A stretch of DNA of 64,000 nt. Origin: Curtobacterium sp. MCLR17_036 (GTDB lineage Bacteria; Actinomycetota; Actinomycetes; Actinomycetales; Microbacteriaceae). Below are positions 50,688 to 59,164 of this stretch, in pieces. Made by a program: the position numbers and the translations under genes. Location: the NCBI RefSeq assembly GCF_003234445.2, contig NZ_CP126269.1, positions 558,001 through 622,000 on the forward strand, read 5' to 3'. The notes below the pieces were generated by a model. The model was not told the origin of the DNA, did not search any database, and saw only the letters and a list, made by a program, of their open reading frames with translations. Every line of letters begins with the position of its first letter. The first letter of the stretch is position 1.

Positions 50688-50891
50688 TCAGCTCCGGCGG
50701 AAGAGCTCCCGCAGACGCTTCGCGAGCCGTCCGACGGCCTCGTCGTTCATCGTGTTCGCGAGGTCGAAGGCCTCGCGGGTGGGATCCGCCCCGCGCTCGA
50801 TCCGCCGGAGCGCCGCCTCGGCTCGGGCGCGCGCGTCGAGCTCGGCGAGCGGCATGTCGTCCTCGGGGTCGTGCGTGCGGCGAGGCTCCAT
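50688..50891 (-). CDS. Small helical hypothetical protein
   Basis: 67 residues, highly charged, with two predicted helices (ELDARARAEAALRRIE and AVGRLAKRLRELFRRS). No family is recognised. ATG 50891 follows TAACCT (50904-50899) by 7 nt, and it sits 10 bp after the MarR gene on the same strand. Confidence 0.65.
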   Translation of the reverse strand: MEPRRTHDPEDDMPLAELDARARAEAALRRIERGADPTREAFDLANTMNDEAVGRLAKRLRELFRRS

Positions 50892-50901
50892 GGAGAGCAG
50901 G

Positions 50902-51417
50902 TTACGCGCGCGAGGCGTGGTCGCCCGTGTCGGCGTCCTCGACCACGCGCACCATCTCGTCGAGGAACTCCACGACGACCGCCATCTCGTCGACGGGCAG
51001 GTGCTCGGTGACCTCGAGCGCGCGGTTGTCGAGCTCCTCGATCACCCGCAGGGCGTCCCGCATCGAGGTACCGGTGGCGGTCAGGATGACCCCGCGACGG
51101 TCGTTCGGGTCCGGGTGTCGTTCGACGTGGCCGCTGCGGACGAGCCGGTCGACCAGGGCGGAGGTCGACGCGGCGGTGATCTCGAGCCGCTCGGCCAGGT
51201 CCTTCGCGTTCATCGACCGGCCTTCGTGCTCGGCGTCGATGAGGATGCGGAGCGCGAGCAGTGCGTTCTCGCCGATGCCCAGCGCCTCTCGCGCACGGCG
51301 CTGCGCCGCGCTCTCGGCGCTGCGGTAGCGGCGGAGCGCGTTCAACACGTCGACAGCGGCGACCCCGGAGTCCTTGTACCAGTACCCCGCGGTGCCGGTC
51401 ATCACCTCGGACGTCAT
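50902..51417 (-). CDS. MarR family transcriptional regulator
   Basis: 171 residues. A MarR winged helix (about 45-125): ENALLALRILIDAE, MNAKDLAERLEITAASTSAL, VDRLVRSGHVERHPDPNDRR. ATG 51417 follows TAGCAT (51430-51425) by 7 nt. The palindrome GCTAGAC-14 nt-GTCTAGC overlaps this promoter, consistent with self-repression. Confidence 0.92.
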   Translation of the reverse strand: MTSEVMTGTAGYWYKDSGVAAVDVLNALRRYRSAESAAQRRAREALGIGENALLALRILIDAEHEGRSMNAKDLAERLEITAASTSALVDRLVRSGHVERHPDPNDRRGVILTATGTSMRDALRVIEELDNRALEVTEHLPVDEMAVVVEFLDEMVRVVEDADTGDHASRA

Positions 51418-51426
51418 GGTTCAATG

Positions 51427-51454
51427 CTAGACGCTCTAGTTAGATTGTCTAGCG
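51427..51454. promoter_or_regulatory. Candidate MarR autoregulatory operator
   Basis: GCTAGAC (51427-51433) and GTCTAGC (51448-51454) are exact complements separated by 14 bp, with CTCTAGTTAGA in the middle. The left half overlaps the -10 box of the MarR gene. The region is A/T-rich compared with its flanks. Confidence 0.65.
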
Positions 51455-51548
51455 AGCGCGGGCTCGGGACAGCCGCAACACCCGTGACGCGGTCCGGAAA
51501 CACTCCCGCAACGCCCACTCGTTAGGTTCTGGGCATGCAGGAGCAGCC

Positions 51549-52442
51549 GTGCTGAGCCGTCTCGCGGGCAACGTCTTCCACGTGGGGAGCGCGGTCGAGC
51601 GGACCGACGTCGTCGCCCGGTTGCTCGACGTGTACGTCGCGCGTCGCGAACCCGGCACCGTCGAGGACGACCGGCTCGTCGCGGCCGAGCTCCGGTCGGT
51701 GGTGGGCGCCGCCGGTCCCGGAGACGACGCCGACCGCGCGACGACGATCGACGGTCTGGCGCTCGACCGGCACGAACCCGCCTCGATCGCGGCCGCCGTG
51801 GCGGTCGCGCGCGACCACGCCCGCCGCGCGCGCGAGGTCGTCTCGAGCGAACTCTGGGACTGCCTCGACGTCACCCGGTCGCGGATGCCCCGGAAGGTCG
51901 CGCCGGACCGGGCGCACGAGTTCCTGTCGTGGGTGCGCGAGCGCAGTGCCCTGGCGATCGGGGTGGTCGAGGGCGACGCCAGCCGCGACGAGGTGTGGGA
52001 GTTCTTCACGCTCGGTCGCTCGCTCACCCGGTGCGCGTCGACGGCGCGGTTGCTCGCCTCGGGGCTGATCGCGTCGGGGGAGATCACCTCGTGGGCGACG
52101 GCGCTCCGGGCCTGCGGCGCGGGGGAGGCCTTCCTGCGCGGTCGCGACCACGCGCCGGTGCCGGTCGAGGCCGCCGCGTTCCTGCTCCTCGACGCGCACA
52201 GCCCCCGTTCGCTGCGCTTCGGCGTGCACCGTGCCGCCGAGTGCCTCGACGACCTCGCGCCGTCCTGTGTCGAGGACGAGGTCGCCGGGTTCGTCGAGGC
52301 GCGCGCCCGGCTCGACGCGGTGCCCGTGGACGCGGCCCTCGACGTCGTGTGCGAGGCGGGTGCCCACATCGCCGCGGCCGCGGACCGGGTGATGGTGGCG
52401 CTCGACGAACGCGTGTTCGCCGTGTCCGCCCCCGCGCACTGA
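51549..52442 (+). CDS. Alpha-E domain-containing protein (DUF403)
   Basis: 297 residues. MLSRLAGNVFHVGSAVERTD at the start matches the alpha-E family signature (usually MLSRxAxxLFWxGRYxERAE), and the rest is helical. The family normally sits beside a circularly permuted ATP-grasp gene and a transglutaminase; neither is here. GTG 51549 has AGGAG (51539-51543) 5 nt upstream. A six-codon frame ATG 51535 to TGA 51555, itself 6 nt after TAGGTT (51523-51528), overlaps the start. Confidence 0.8.
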   Translation: MLSRLAGNVFHVGSAVERTDVVARLLDVYVARREPGTVEDDRLVAAELRSVVGAAGPGDDADRATTIDGLALDRHEPASIAAAVAVARDHARRAREVVSSELWDCLDVTRSRMPRKVAPDRAHEFLSWVRERSALAIGVVEGDASRDEVWEFFTLGRSLTRCASTARLLASGLIASGEITSWATALRACGAGEAFLRGRDHAPVPVEAAAFLLLDAHSPRSLRFGVHRAAECLDDLAPSCVEDEVAGFVEARARLDAVPVDAALDVVCEAGAHIAAAADRVMVALDERVFAVSAPAH

Positions 52443-52499
52443 CCCGCGCGCGCCGAGGCCGAGCGCACCGGGCGCACCGAGGCCGGGCGCACCGAGCGG

Positions 52500-53846
52500 T
52501 CAGACGGAGCTGGAGCGGTCCGTGACGGCCTCGTCGCGTTCGAGCTCTGCGCGCAGTGCGGCCCGTCGGGTCGCGGGGTCGAGCACCGGGACGGAAGCGG
52601 TGACGGCGAGGCGCAGCCGGCTGTCGGCGTCGTACCGCAGCCGCAGGTGCTGGAACCGGACGAGCCACACGATCGCGATGGCCAGGGCGACGAAGCCCGA
52701 CGCGGCACCGACGGCGATCGCCCACCGCGGGCCCCAGGCGTCCGCGACGGCGCCGACGATCGGGGCGCCGATCGGGGTGCCGCCGGCGAAGATCGCCATG
52801 TACAGCGCCATGACGCGGCCGCGCATCACCGGTTCGGTCGTCGTCTGCACGAGGGCGTTCGCGGTCGTCATGAACGTCAGGGCGGCGAGCCCGACGAAGA
52901 CCAGCACGACGGCGAACGTCCAGTACGTCGGCGCGAGGGCGGCGGCGGTGCAGGCGAGGCCGAAGCCGCCGGCGGCGAGCACGAGGGTGCGCATCCTCGG
53001 GCGGTCCCGTCGCGCCGACAGCAGGGCTCCGGCGACCGAGCCGATCGCCATCACCGAGTTGAGCAGACCGAACTCGCCGGCCCCCTGGTGGAACTCGACC
53101 CGGGCCATCGTCGAGGTGAAGATCGGGAAGTTCACGCCGAAGGTCCCGACCACGAAGATCATGCAGAGGACGACGACGATGTCCGGCCGGGTGCGCACGT
53201 AGCGGAAGCCGGCGACGACCTGCCCCTTCCCGCGCTTCGCCCGCACCCGTTCGGCGAGCTGCGCCGGGTCGACGAAGCGCAGCGCGACGAGGACCGCCAG
53301 GAACGACCCGGCGTTGATGACGAAGACCCAGCCGGAGCCGATCGCTGCGATGAGCACGCCCGCGACCGCCGGGCCGATGAGCCGGGCCGCGTTGAACGAC
53401 GCCGAGTTGAGGGCGACGGCGTTCGCCACGTGCTCGCCCTGCACGACGTCGGAGACGAACGCCTGTCGGACCGGGGTGTCGAACGCGGCGACGACGCCGA
53501 GCGCCAGGGCGAACCCGTACAGCGCGAGCAGGGTGGCGGTGTGCGTGAGGACCATGACGCCGAGCCCGAGGCCGAGCAGCCCCATGAGCGCCTGGGTCAG
53601 CATGAGCGTGCGCCGTCGGTCGAAGCGGTCGGCGACGAGTCCGGTCAGTGGCAGGAGCAGCAGCTGCGGGCCGAACTGCAGCGCCATCGTGATGCCCACC
53701 GCGACGGCGTCGTCGTCGGAGAGCTGCGTGAGGACGATCCAGTCCTGGGCGGTGCGCTGCATCCAGGTGCCGACGTTGGACACCAGGGCGCCGGCGAACC
53801 AGATGCGGTAGTTGCGGCCGGCGAGGGATCGGAACATGGCGCTCAC
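52500..53846 (-). CDS. MFS transporter (enterobactin/multidrug exporter-like)
   Basis: 448 residues, 12 predicted helices with FRSLAGRNYRIWFAGALVSN at the start, LVADRFDRRRTLMLTQALMG (the MFS loop motif) near 75 and a charged C-terminal tail. It belongs to the EntS-like group of exporters. GTG 53846 overlaps the stop of the upstream MarR gene (GTGA), so regulator and pump are one translationally coupled unit. Confidence 0.92.
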   Translation of the reverse strand: MSAMFRSLAGRNYRIWFAGALVSNVGTWMQRTAQDWIVLTQLSDDDAVAVGITMALQFGPQLLLLPLTGLVADRFDRRRTLMLTQALMGLLGLGLGVMVLTHTATLLALYGFALALGVVAAFDTPVRQAFVSDVVQGEHVANAVALNSASFNAARLIGPAVAGVLIAAIGSGWVFVINAGSFLAVLVALRFVDPAQLAERVRAKRGKGQVVAGFRYVRTRPDIVVVLCMIFVVGTFGVNFPIFTSTMARVEFHQGAGEFGLLNSVMAIGSVAGALLSARRDRPRMRTLVLAAGGFGLACTAAALAPTYWTFAVVLVFVGLAALTFMTTANALVQTTTEPVMRGRVMALYMAIFAGGTPIGAPIVGAVADAWGPRWAIAVGAASGFVALAIAIVWLVRFQHLRLRYDADSRLRLAVTASVPVLDPATRRAALRAELERDEAVTDRSSSV

Positions 53847-54253
53847 GACTGGGCCAGCCTCCTCATGATCTCGGTGGCGTCGGCGAGGGTCGCCCGCTCG
53901 GCGGGGGTGAGTGCGGCGAGCCGCGGGGTGAGCCAGCCGTCGCGGCGTCGTCGGGTCTCCTCGACCAGGGCGGCTCCGGTGGGCGTCGCGCCGAGCACCA
54001 CCTTGCGGCGGTCGTCGTCGTGGCTGCCCTTCGAGACGAGTCCGCGCTCGAGGAGCACCGCGACGGTCCGGGTCATCGACGGCGGGGTGACGCCGTCCTG
54101 GCGGCTGAGCTCGGCGAGCGTCATCGCGCCGTCGCGGTGCAGTCGTGCGAGGGCGGAGAACTGGGCGTCGGTGACGGCGGCGTCGGCCTTCTGCGCGCGG
54201 AGCGTCCGGGACAGCCGGTTCACGGCGATGCGGAGGTCGGTGGCGTCGGTCAC
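53843..54253 (-). CDS. MarR family transcriptional regulator of the MFS exporter
   Basis: 136 residues: DAQFSALARLHRDGAMTLAE, SRQDGVTPPSMTRTVAVLLE and SHDDDRRKVVLGATPTG form a MarR winged helix. It is the first gene of a two-gene operon with the MFS pump. TAGACT (54267-54262) lies 8 nt before GTG 54253. TTAGT and ATTAG half-sites (54260-54282) flank it and may be the operator. Confidence 0.92.
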   Translation of the reverse strand: MTDATDLRIAVNRLSRTLRAQKADAAVTDAQFSALARLHRDGAMTLAELSRQDGVTPPSMTRTVAVLLERGLVSKGSHDDDRRKVVLGATPTGAALVEETRRRRDGWLTPRLAALTPAERATLADATEIMRRLAQS

Positions 54254-54370
54254 GGGTCGTTAGTCTAGCTCATTAGTTCAGCGAACGAACTGCTTGTCGG
54301 CCCACCGGTCCGGGAGGCGACCTGGTCGACGGCGGCAGCTCCGCACACTGACGCGCGCCGCGCGGTGGTC

Positions 54371-54428
54371 GGACGGGAGGCCCGCCCAGCGTGCGCCGGT
54401 CGGCTCGCGTTCGACGGGCCTCCTGTCC
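54371..54428. terminator. GGAGGCC-type hairpin after the formamidase gene
   Basis: GGACGGGAGGCCCG (54371-54384) pairs with CGGGCCTCCTGTCC (54415-54428) with one wobble and a 30-nt loop. It ends 1 bp before the formamidase stop and lies between that gene and the divergent MarR promoter. Confidence 0.7.
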
Positions 54429-54429
54429 G

Positions 54430-55389
54430 TCAGTGCCGCGCGTCCGTCAGCGAGGCACCCGTCAGGATCGCGTCGTGGGGGAGCAGGGCGTGCACGCCCC
54501 AGGTGCGGTTCGCGACCTGCGTCACCCGCATGCTCACCGCGACGCTCGCCATGGCGAGCGCCTCGGCACGGCTGGTGCCGTGCAGCGCGACGATCCAGTC
54601 GACCATGCGGTCGAGGGCCGTCGCGGTCGCGGCGTTCAGGTCGGCGTCGAAGCCGAAGGTGATCCGGCCCGCCGGGGTGTCCGCGTGCACGCCCTCGACC
54701 GGAGCCGTGTCGAGGAGCGTGAGCGTCATCGTCGTGGTCATGCCGCACTCGACGGCGGTGCCGGAGACCTCGCCGTCGCCCTGCGCCGCGTGCCCGTCGC
54801 CGACGGACAGCAGTGCGTCCGGCACCGTGACCGGCAGGTACAGGGTCGAGCCGGCGACGAGCTCGCGGCAGTCGATGTTCCCGCCGCCGAGCGGTCGCGG
54901 CGGGATCGTGGAGTGCTCGCCCGCGGGTTCCGGCGGGAGCCCGACGACGCCGAGGAACGGCGCGGTCCGGACCCCCAGCCCGAGCTGGTTCACGGCGACG
55001 CCCCGCTCCGGGTCGATGTCCCAGAGGAGCGGACCGCGGGACGCCGGGTCGGTCAGCCCGAGCGCCCGGTTCACCGGGGTGTCCACCCCGCCGGAGCCGG
55101 TGTAGCCCCAGTCGTCCGGCACGAGGTCGTCGAACCGGACCGCGAGGACCGCCCCCGGCCGCGCGCCCGTGACCGCGATCGGGCCGACCAGGCAGTGGCC
55201 GCGGCGCGGGTCGATGAGCGTCGGGGCGTCGACGCCCGGTGCCGGCTGCCGCTCCGTGTACCCGGCGGCGCTCAGGGTGTGGACGGTGACGGTGTCACCC
55301 GGGGCGACGGTGAGCACCGGCCGGCGCTCGGCGGTCAGGACGTCGACGGCGGAGTCGGCGGTGGACTCGAGGCGGTGGGTGGTCGGCAC
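54430..55389 (-). CDS. Acetamidase/formamidase family protein
   Basis: 319 residues of the FmdA/AmdA type: DPRRGHCLVGPIAVTGARPG near 65, GVDTPVNRALGL, PLGGGNIDCRELVAGSTLYL near 168, SVGDGHAAQGDGEVSGTAVE near 195. It should hydrolyse short amides to ammonia and a carboxylate. GTG 55389 is the start. It is convergent with no other gene. Confidence 0.93.
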   Translation of the reverse strand: MPTTHRLESTADSAVDVLTAERRPVLTVAPGDTVTVHTLSAAGYTERQPAPGVDAPTLIDPRRGHCLVGPIAVTGARPGAVLAVRFDDLVPDDWGYTGSGGVDTPVNRALGLTDPASRGPLLWDIDPERGVAVNQLGLGVRTAPFLGVVGLPPEPAGEHSTIPPRPLGGGNIDCRELVAGSTLYLPVTVPDALLSVGDGHAAQGDGEVSGTAVECGMTTTMTLTLLDTAPVEGVHADTPAGRITFGFDADLNAATATALDRMVDWIVALHGTSRAEALAMASVAVSMRVTQVANRTWGVHALLPHDAILTGASLTDARH

Positions 55390-55422
55390 CCCTCGATCAT
55401 CGCAGTCGCCGCACGTCCGCCG

Positions 55423-55692
55423 TCAGTGGGACTGGGGGATCGTCAGCCAGATCCCGGTCAGGACCGCCGCGACGCAGACCGCGAAGCAGACCACCGCGCC
55501 CGCCAGCGCGGCCGGCGGGGTGTGGCCGGACCGCGGCGTCTCCTGTGCGTACCGGGTGCGCTCGCCGCCGGCGTCGACCGGCTGGCCCGTCCCGAGCAGG
55601 CGGAGGCCGAGCGTGTACACGAGCACCACACCCACGGCCGCCACGAACCCCACGACGGCGACCGTCGCGATGGCGGTGAAGTCGATGTCCAT
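55423..55692 (-). CDS. Small membrane protein downstream of the phosphate transporter
   Basis: 89 residues with two hydrophobic helices (about 7-32 and 62-84) joined by a polar loop. No family is recognised. ATG 55692 has a strong AGGAGG 6 nt upstream, and the gene starts 11 bp after the phosphate transporter, so they form an operon. Confidence 0.72.
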   Translation of the reverse strand: MDIDFTAIATVAVVGFVAAVGVVLVYTLGLRLLGTGQPVDAGGERTRYAQETPRSGHTPPAALAGAVVCFAVCVAAVLTGIWLTIPQSH

Positions 55693-55703
55693 CGTCGTCC
55701 TCC

Positions 55704-56846
55704 TCAGTTCGCGACCGCGGCCGGCTGGTCCGCGGTGTCGTCGGCGGTGACGTCCTCGTGCGAGATCGGCTTGCGCCGTGCGAGGAACCAGAAGGTCAGC
55801 CCGGCGGCGAGGCCGAGCACCACGACGGCGACCAGGCCGACCGTAGAGCTCGCGGCCACGGCGGTGGCGAGGGCCCCGACGACCGCCGCTGCCGGCAACG
55901 TGACGACCCACGCGACGACGATGCGCCCGACGACCGACCAGTGCACGTCAGCGAGCTTCTTGCCGAGCCCGGAGCCGACCACCGACCCGCTCGTGACGTG
56001 CGTCGTGGACAGCGCGAAGCCGAGGTGCGACGAGACGAGGATCGTCGCAGCGGAACTCGTCTCGGCGGCGAAGCCCTGCGGCGACTGCACGTCGGAGATC
56101 TTCTTGCCGACCGTCTGCATGATCCGCCAGCCCCCGGTGTAGGTGCCGAGGCCGATCGCCAGCCCGCAGGCCAGGATCACCCAGAGCGCCGGACCGGTGC
56201 CGGCGTCCTGGTAGTTCGCCGCGATGAGCGTCAGCGTGATGACGCCCATCGTCTTCTGCGCGTCGTTCGTGCCGTGGGCGAGCGACACCAGCGACGCCGA
56301 GATCGTCTGGCCGTGCCGGAAGCCCGTCGCGGCACCGTGCGTGGTGGCGTTCTTCGTGAGCACGTAGGCCAGGTAGGTCGCCACGAGCGCGATGACGCCC
56401 GCGATGACCGGGGAGAGCACGGCCGGCAGCACGACCTTCGACACCACCGTCGACCAGCTCACCGAGTCGATGCCGGCGCCGATGATCGAGGCGCCGATGA
56501 GCCCGCCGAACAGTGCGTGCGTCGACGACGACGGCAGGCCGAAGTACCACGTGGCGAGGTTCCAGAGCACCGCCCCGACGAGCCCGGCGAAGATCATGGT
56601 CGGGGTGATCGCGATGCCGCTCTCGCCCTCGCGGATGATGCCCTGCGAGACCGTCTTGGCGACCTCGGTGGACAGGAACGCGCCGACCACGTTGAGGACG
56701 GCGGAGATGAGCACGGCGGTCCGGGGCTTGAGCGCACCCGTGGCGACCGACGTGGCCATGGCGTTGGCGGTGTCGTGGAACCCGTTCGTGAAGTCGAACA
56801 CGAGGGCCACCACGATCACCAGCACGACGATGACGAGGACGTCCAT
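55704..56846 (-). CDS. Inorganic phosphate transporter (PiT family)
   Basis: 380 residues with about ten helices and the two PiT signatures FDFTNGFHDTANAMATSVAT near 18 and SLAHGTNDAQKTMGVITL near 190, plus GLPSSSTHALFGGLIGA. It is a low-affinity cation-coupled phosphate importer. ATG 56846 follows TAGCGT (56859-56854) by 7 nt, so the mRNA is leaderless. The usual PhoU-like partner is not adjacent. Confidence 0.94.
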   Translation of the reverse strand: MDVLVIVVLVIVVALVFDFTNGFHDTANAMATSVATGALKPRTAVLISAVLNVVGAFLSTEVAKTVSQGIIREGESGIAITPTMIFAGLVGAVLWNLATWYFGLPSSSTHALFGGLIGASIIGAGIDSVSWSTVVSKVVLPAVLSPVIAGVIALVATYLAYVLTKNATTHGAATGFRHGQTISASLVSLAHGTNDAQKTMGVITLTLIAANYQDAGTGPALWVILACGLAIGLGTYTGGWRIMQTVGKKISDVQSPQGFAAETSSAATILVSSHLGFALSTTHVTSGSVVGSGLGKKLADVHWSVVGRIVVAWVVTLPAAAVVGALATAVAASSTVGLVAVVVLGLAAGLTFWFLARRKPISHEDVTADDTADQPAAVAN

Positions 56847-56933
56847 GCGGAGGACGCTAGGCCCGCTCGGACCCCGCCGCGTGAACGCCGGGTGAACAGG
56901 TCGGCGGGTTCGTGCGTCTGCGAAGATGTGGCC

Positions 56934-57806
56934 GTGCCCACGTTCTCCGCAGCCCGAGGCGACGCCTCGTTCACCGACGCGCACGGCGTCGAGATCGTCT
57001 ACTCGACCTGGCGCGCGGCACGGCCGAAGGGCATCGTGCAGATCGCGCACGGGGTCGGCGAGCACGGGCTGCGGTACGAGCCGCTGGCGCAGGACCTGGT
57101 CCGTGCCGGGTACACCGTGCACGCCAACGACCACCGGGGGCACGGACGCACCGGCCTCGGGCAGTGGGACGGCGACCACGCGAAGCTCGGCCGGCTCGGC
57201 CCCGGCGGACTGCGCGCCGCGATCGCCGCGGTCGAGCAGATGGGCGAAGTCGCCCGTGCGGACACCCCGGGCGTCCCGCTCGTCCTGCTCGGCCACTCGT
57301 GGGGATCGCTGATGGCCCAGCGGATCGTGAACACGGCGTCGGAGGCGTACGACGGCGTCGTGCTCTCCGCCACCGCGTACCGGCTGCCCGGCTGGATGAA
57401 CGGCGGCGACCTCAACGCCCGGCATGCCGGCTCCGGGCCGACGAAGTACGAGTGGCTCACCCGTGACCGGTCGATCATCGACGCCATCGCGCTCGACCCG
57501 CTCGCGGTCGAGGCCGACGTCATCGGGCTGTTCGGCCTGCCCGACACCCTGCGGCTGCTCGGCGTGCCGCGACGGGGGATCCCGCACGACCTGCCCATGC
57601 TGCTGCAGGTCGGGTCCGACGACACCCTCGGCGGGCCGCGCTCGGTCGAGCGGCTGGCGCATGCGTACCGCCGACGCGGCCGGCTCTCCGACGTGACCGT
57701 GCAGGTGTACGAGGGCGCGCGGCACGAGGTCTACAACGAGACCAACCGCGACGAGGTCGTCGGGGACCTGGTCGCGTGGCTGGACCGGGTGGCGGCGCGC
57801 GCGTAG
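56934..57806 (+). CDS. Alpha/beta hydrolase, lysophospholipase/monoacylglycerol lipase type
   Basis: 290 residues. The nucleophile Ser is in VLLGHSWGSLMAQ (about 120), Asp in QVGSDDTLGG (about 226) and His in EGARHEVYNE (about 262); HGVGEHGLRY and NDHRGHGRTG are typical of this hydrolase_4 group. It is probably cytoplasmic. GTG 56934 follows GAAGAT (56922-56927) by 6 nt. Confidence 0.92.
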   Translation: MPTFSAARGDASFTDAHGVEIVYSTWRAARPKGIVQIAHGVGEHGLRYEPLAQDLVRAGYTVHANDHRGHGRTGLGQWDGDHAKLGRLGPGGLRAAIAAVEQMGEVARADTPGVPLVLLGHSWGSLMAQRIVNTASEAYDGVVLSATAYRLPGWMNGGDLNARHAGSGPTKYEWLTRDRSIIDAIALDPLAVEADVIGLFGLPDTLRLLGVPRRGIPHDLPMLLQVGSDDTLGGPRSVERLAHAYRRRGRLSDVTVQVYEGARHEVYNETNRDEVVGDLVAWLDRVAARA

Positions 57807-57930
57807 GGGGCTGTTCCGCGCGGGTGCTGTTCCGCGCGTGGGTGGGTGTTCCGCTCAGGTGCAGTTTCGCGCGTGGGTGGCTGTTCCGCGCATGGGAGGG
57901 CGGATCGCGCGTGGTGAGCAGGAACTTCCG
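57807..57930. repeat. Degenerate GGGTGGCTGTTCCGCGCG tandem repeats and half GTGAGCAGGAAC element
   Basis: Five or so imperfect copies of the GTGGGTGGCTGTTCCGCGC unit run from 57807 to about 57900. They are followed by GTGAGCAGGAACT (57914-57926), which matches one arm of the inverted repeat at 35202, here without a complete partner. No gene is seen in 57807-58101. Confidence 0.7.
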
Positions 57931-57980
57931 GCCTCCTACGCGCGAAAGTGCTTCCCACCGCGGGTGCGATGGGAGGGAAC

Positions 57981-58028
57981 GACGGACGGGAGGCCCGTGG
58001 CGGGGCCGACACGGGCCTCCCGTCCGGC
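57981..58028. terminator. GGAGGCC-type hairpin terminator
   Basis: GACGGACGGGAGGCCCGTG (57981-57999) pairs with CACGGGCCTCCCGTCCGGC (58010-58028) with one mismatch. It lies between the co-directional lipase and lipoate ligase genes and should end the lipase transcript. Confidence 0.8.
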
Positions 58029-58101
58029 AGGCGGGTGCGTGACGGCGACCGGGGCGACGTGGACCGGCAAGGACCCGTGTGCGCGGGCGTAGGCTCGGGG
58101 C

Positions 58102-59151
58102 GTGCACGGTGAGTACAAGGTCCCAGGTGGCAAGCTCGTCGTCGTCGACCTCGAGGTGGTCGACGGGGACGTCCAGGAGTTCCGGCTCGCCGGGGACTTC
58201 TTCCTCGAGCCGGACGACGCGCTGGCCCGCATCGACGACGCCGTGAACGGGCTGCCCGCGACGACGGACGCCGCCGGCATCGCCGCGGCCGTCCGCGCCG
58301 CGCTCCCCGCCGATGCCGTGCTGCTCGGGTTCACGCCCGAGGCCGTCGGGGTCGCCGTCCGCCGGGCGCTCTCGCGTGCGTCGTCGTGGCAGGACTACGC
58401 CTGGGAGATCGTGCACGAGGGTCCGATCAGCCCGAACGAGCACCTCGCGCTCGACCAGGTCCTCACCGAGGAGGTCGGCGCCGGCCGCCGCGGTCCGACC
58501 CTGCGCATCTGGGAGTGGGACCAGCCCGCCGTCGTCATCGGGTCGTTCCAGTCGCTCAAGAACGAGGTCGACCCCGAGGGCGCGGAGAAGTTCGGCATCG
58601 AGGTCGTCCGGCGCATCTCCGGCGGCGGCGCCATGTTCATGGACGCCGGGGCGGTCATCTCGTACTCGCTGTACGTGCCGACCGACCTGGTGCAGGGGAT
58701 GACCTTCGCCGACTCGTACGCCTACCTGGACGAGTGGGTGATCGAGGCGCTCAAGTCGCTCGGCATCGAGGCGTCCTACCAGCCGCTCAACGACATCACC
58801 TCGACCAAGGGCAAGATCGGCGGCGCCGCACAGAAGCGCCTCGGCACCGGCGCGCTGCTGCACCACGCCACCATGAGCTACGACATGGACGGCGAGAAGA
58901 TGGTGCAGGTGCTGCGCATCGGCCGCGAGAAGATGAGCGACAAGGGCACCACCTCGGCTGCGAAGCGCGTCGACCCGCTGCGCTCGCAGACCGGGCTGCC
59001 CCGCGCCGAGGTCATCGAGCGGCTCATCGCGACCTTCACGAAGCTGTACGGTGCGACCGAGGGGCACGTCACGGCGGACGAGCGGCGGCGGGCGCAGGAG
59101 CTCGTGGCGTCGAAGTTCGCGACGAAGGAGTGGCTCGAGCGCGTGCCGTGA
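58102..59151 (+). CDS. Lipoate-protein ligase A family protein with N-terminal accessory domain
   Basis: 349 residues. Residues 1-100 resemble the small LplA accessory domain (KVPGGKLVVVDLEV, FRLAGDFFLEPDDAL), here ahead of the catalytic domain (110-345) instead of after it. The core has IWEWDQPAVVIGSFQSLKNE, VVRRISGGGAMFMD and the lipoyl-AMP Lys region TSTKGKIGGAAQKR. It should ligate lipoate or a related acid to E2 domains. GTG 58102 follows TAGGCT (58090-58095) by 6 nt. Confidence 0.9.
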   Translation: MHGEYKVPGGKLVVVDLEVVDGDVQEFRLAGDFFLEPDDALARIDDAVNGLPATTDAAGIAAAVRAALPADAVLLGFTPEAVGVAVRRALSRASSWQDYAWEIVHEGPISPNEHLALDQVLTEEVGAGRRGPTLRIWEWDQPAVVIGSFQSLKNEVDPEGAEKFGIEVVRRISGGGAMFMDAGAVISYSLYVPTDLVQGMTFADSYAYLDEWVIEALKSLGIEASYQPLNDITSTKGKIGGAAQKRLGTGALLHHATMSYDMDGEKMVQVLRIGREKMSDKGTTSAAKRVDPLRSQTGLPRAEVIERLIATFTKLYGATEGHVTADERRRAQELVASKFATKEWLERVP

Positions 59152-59164
59152 TCGGACGTTCGAG

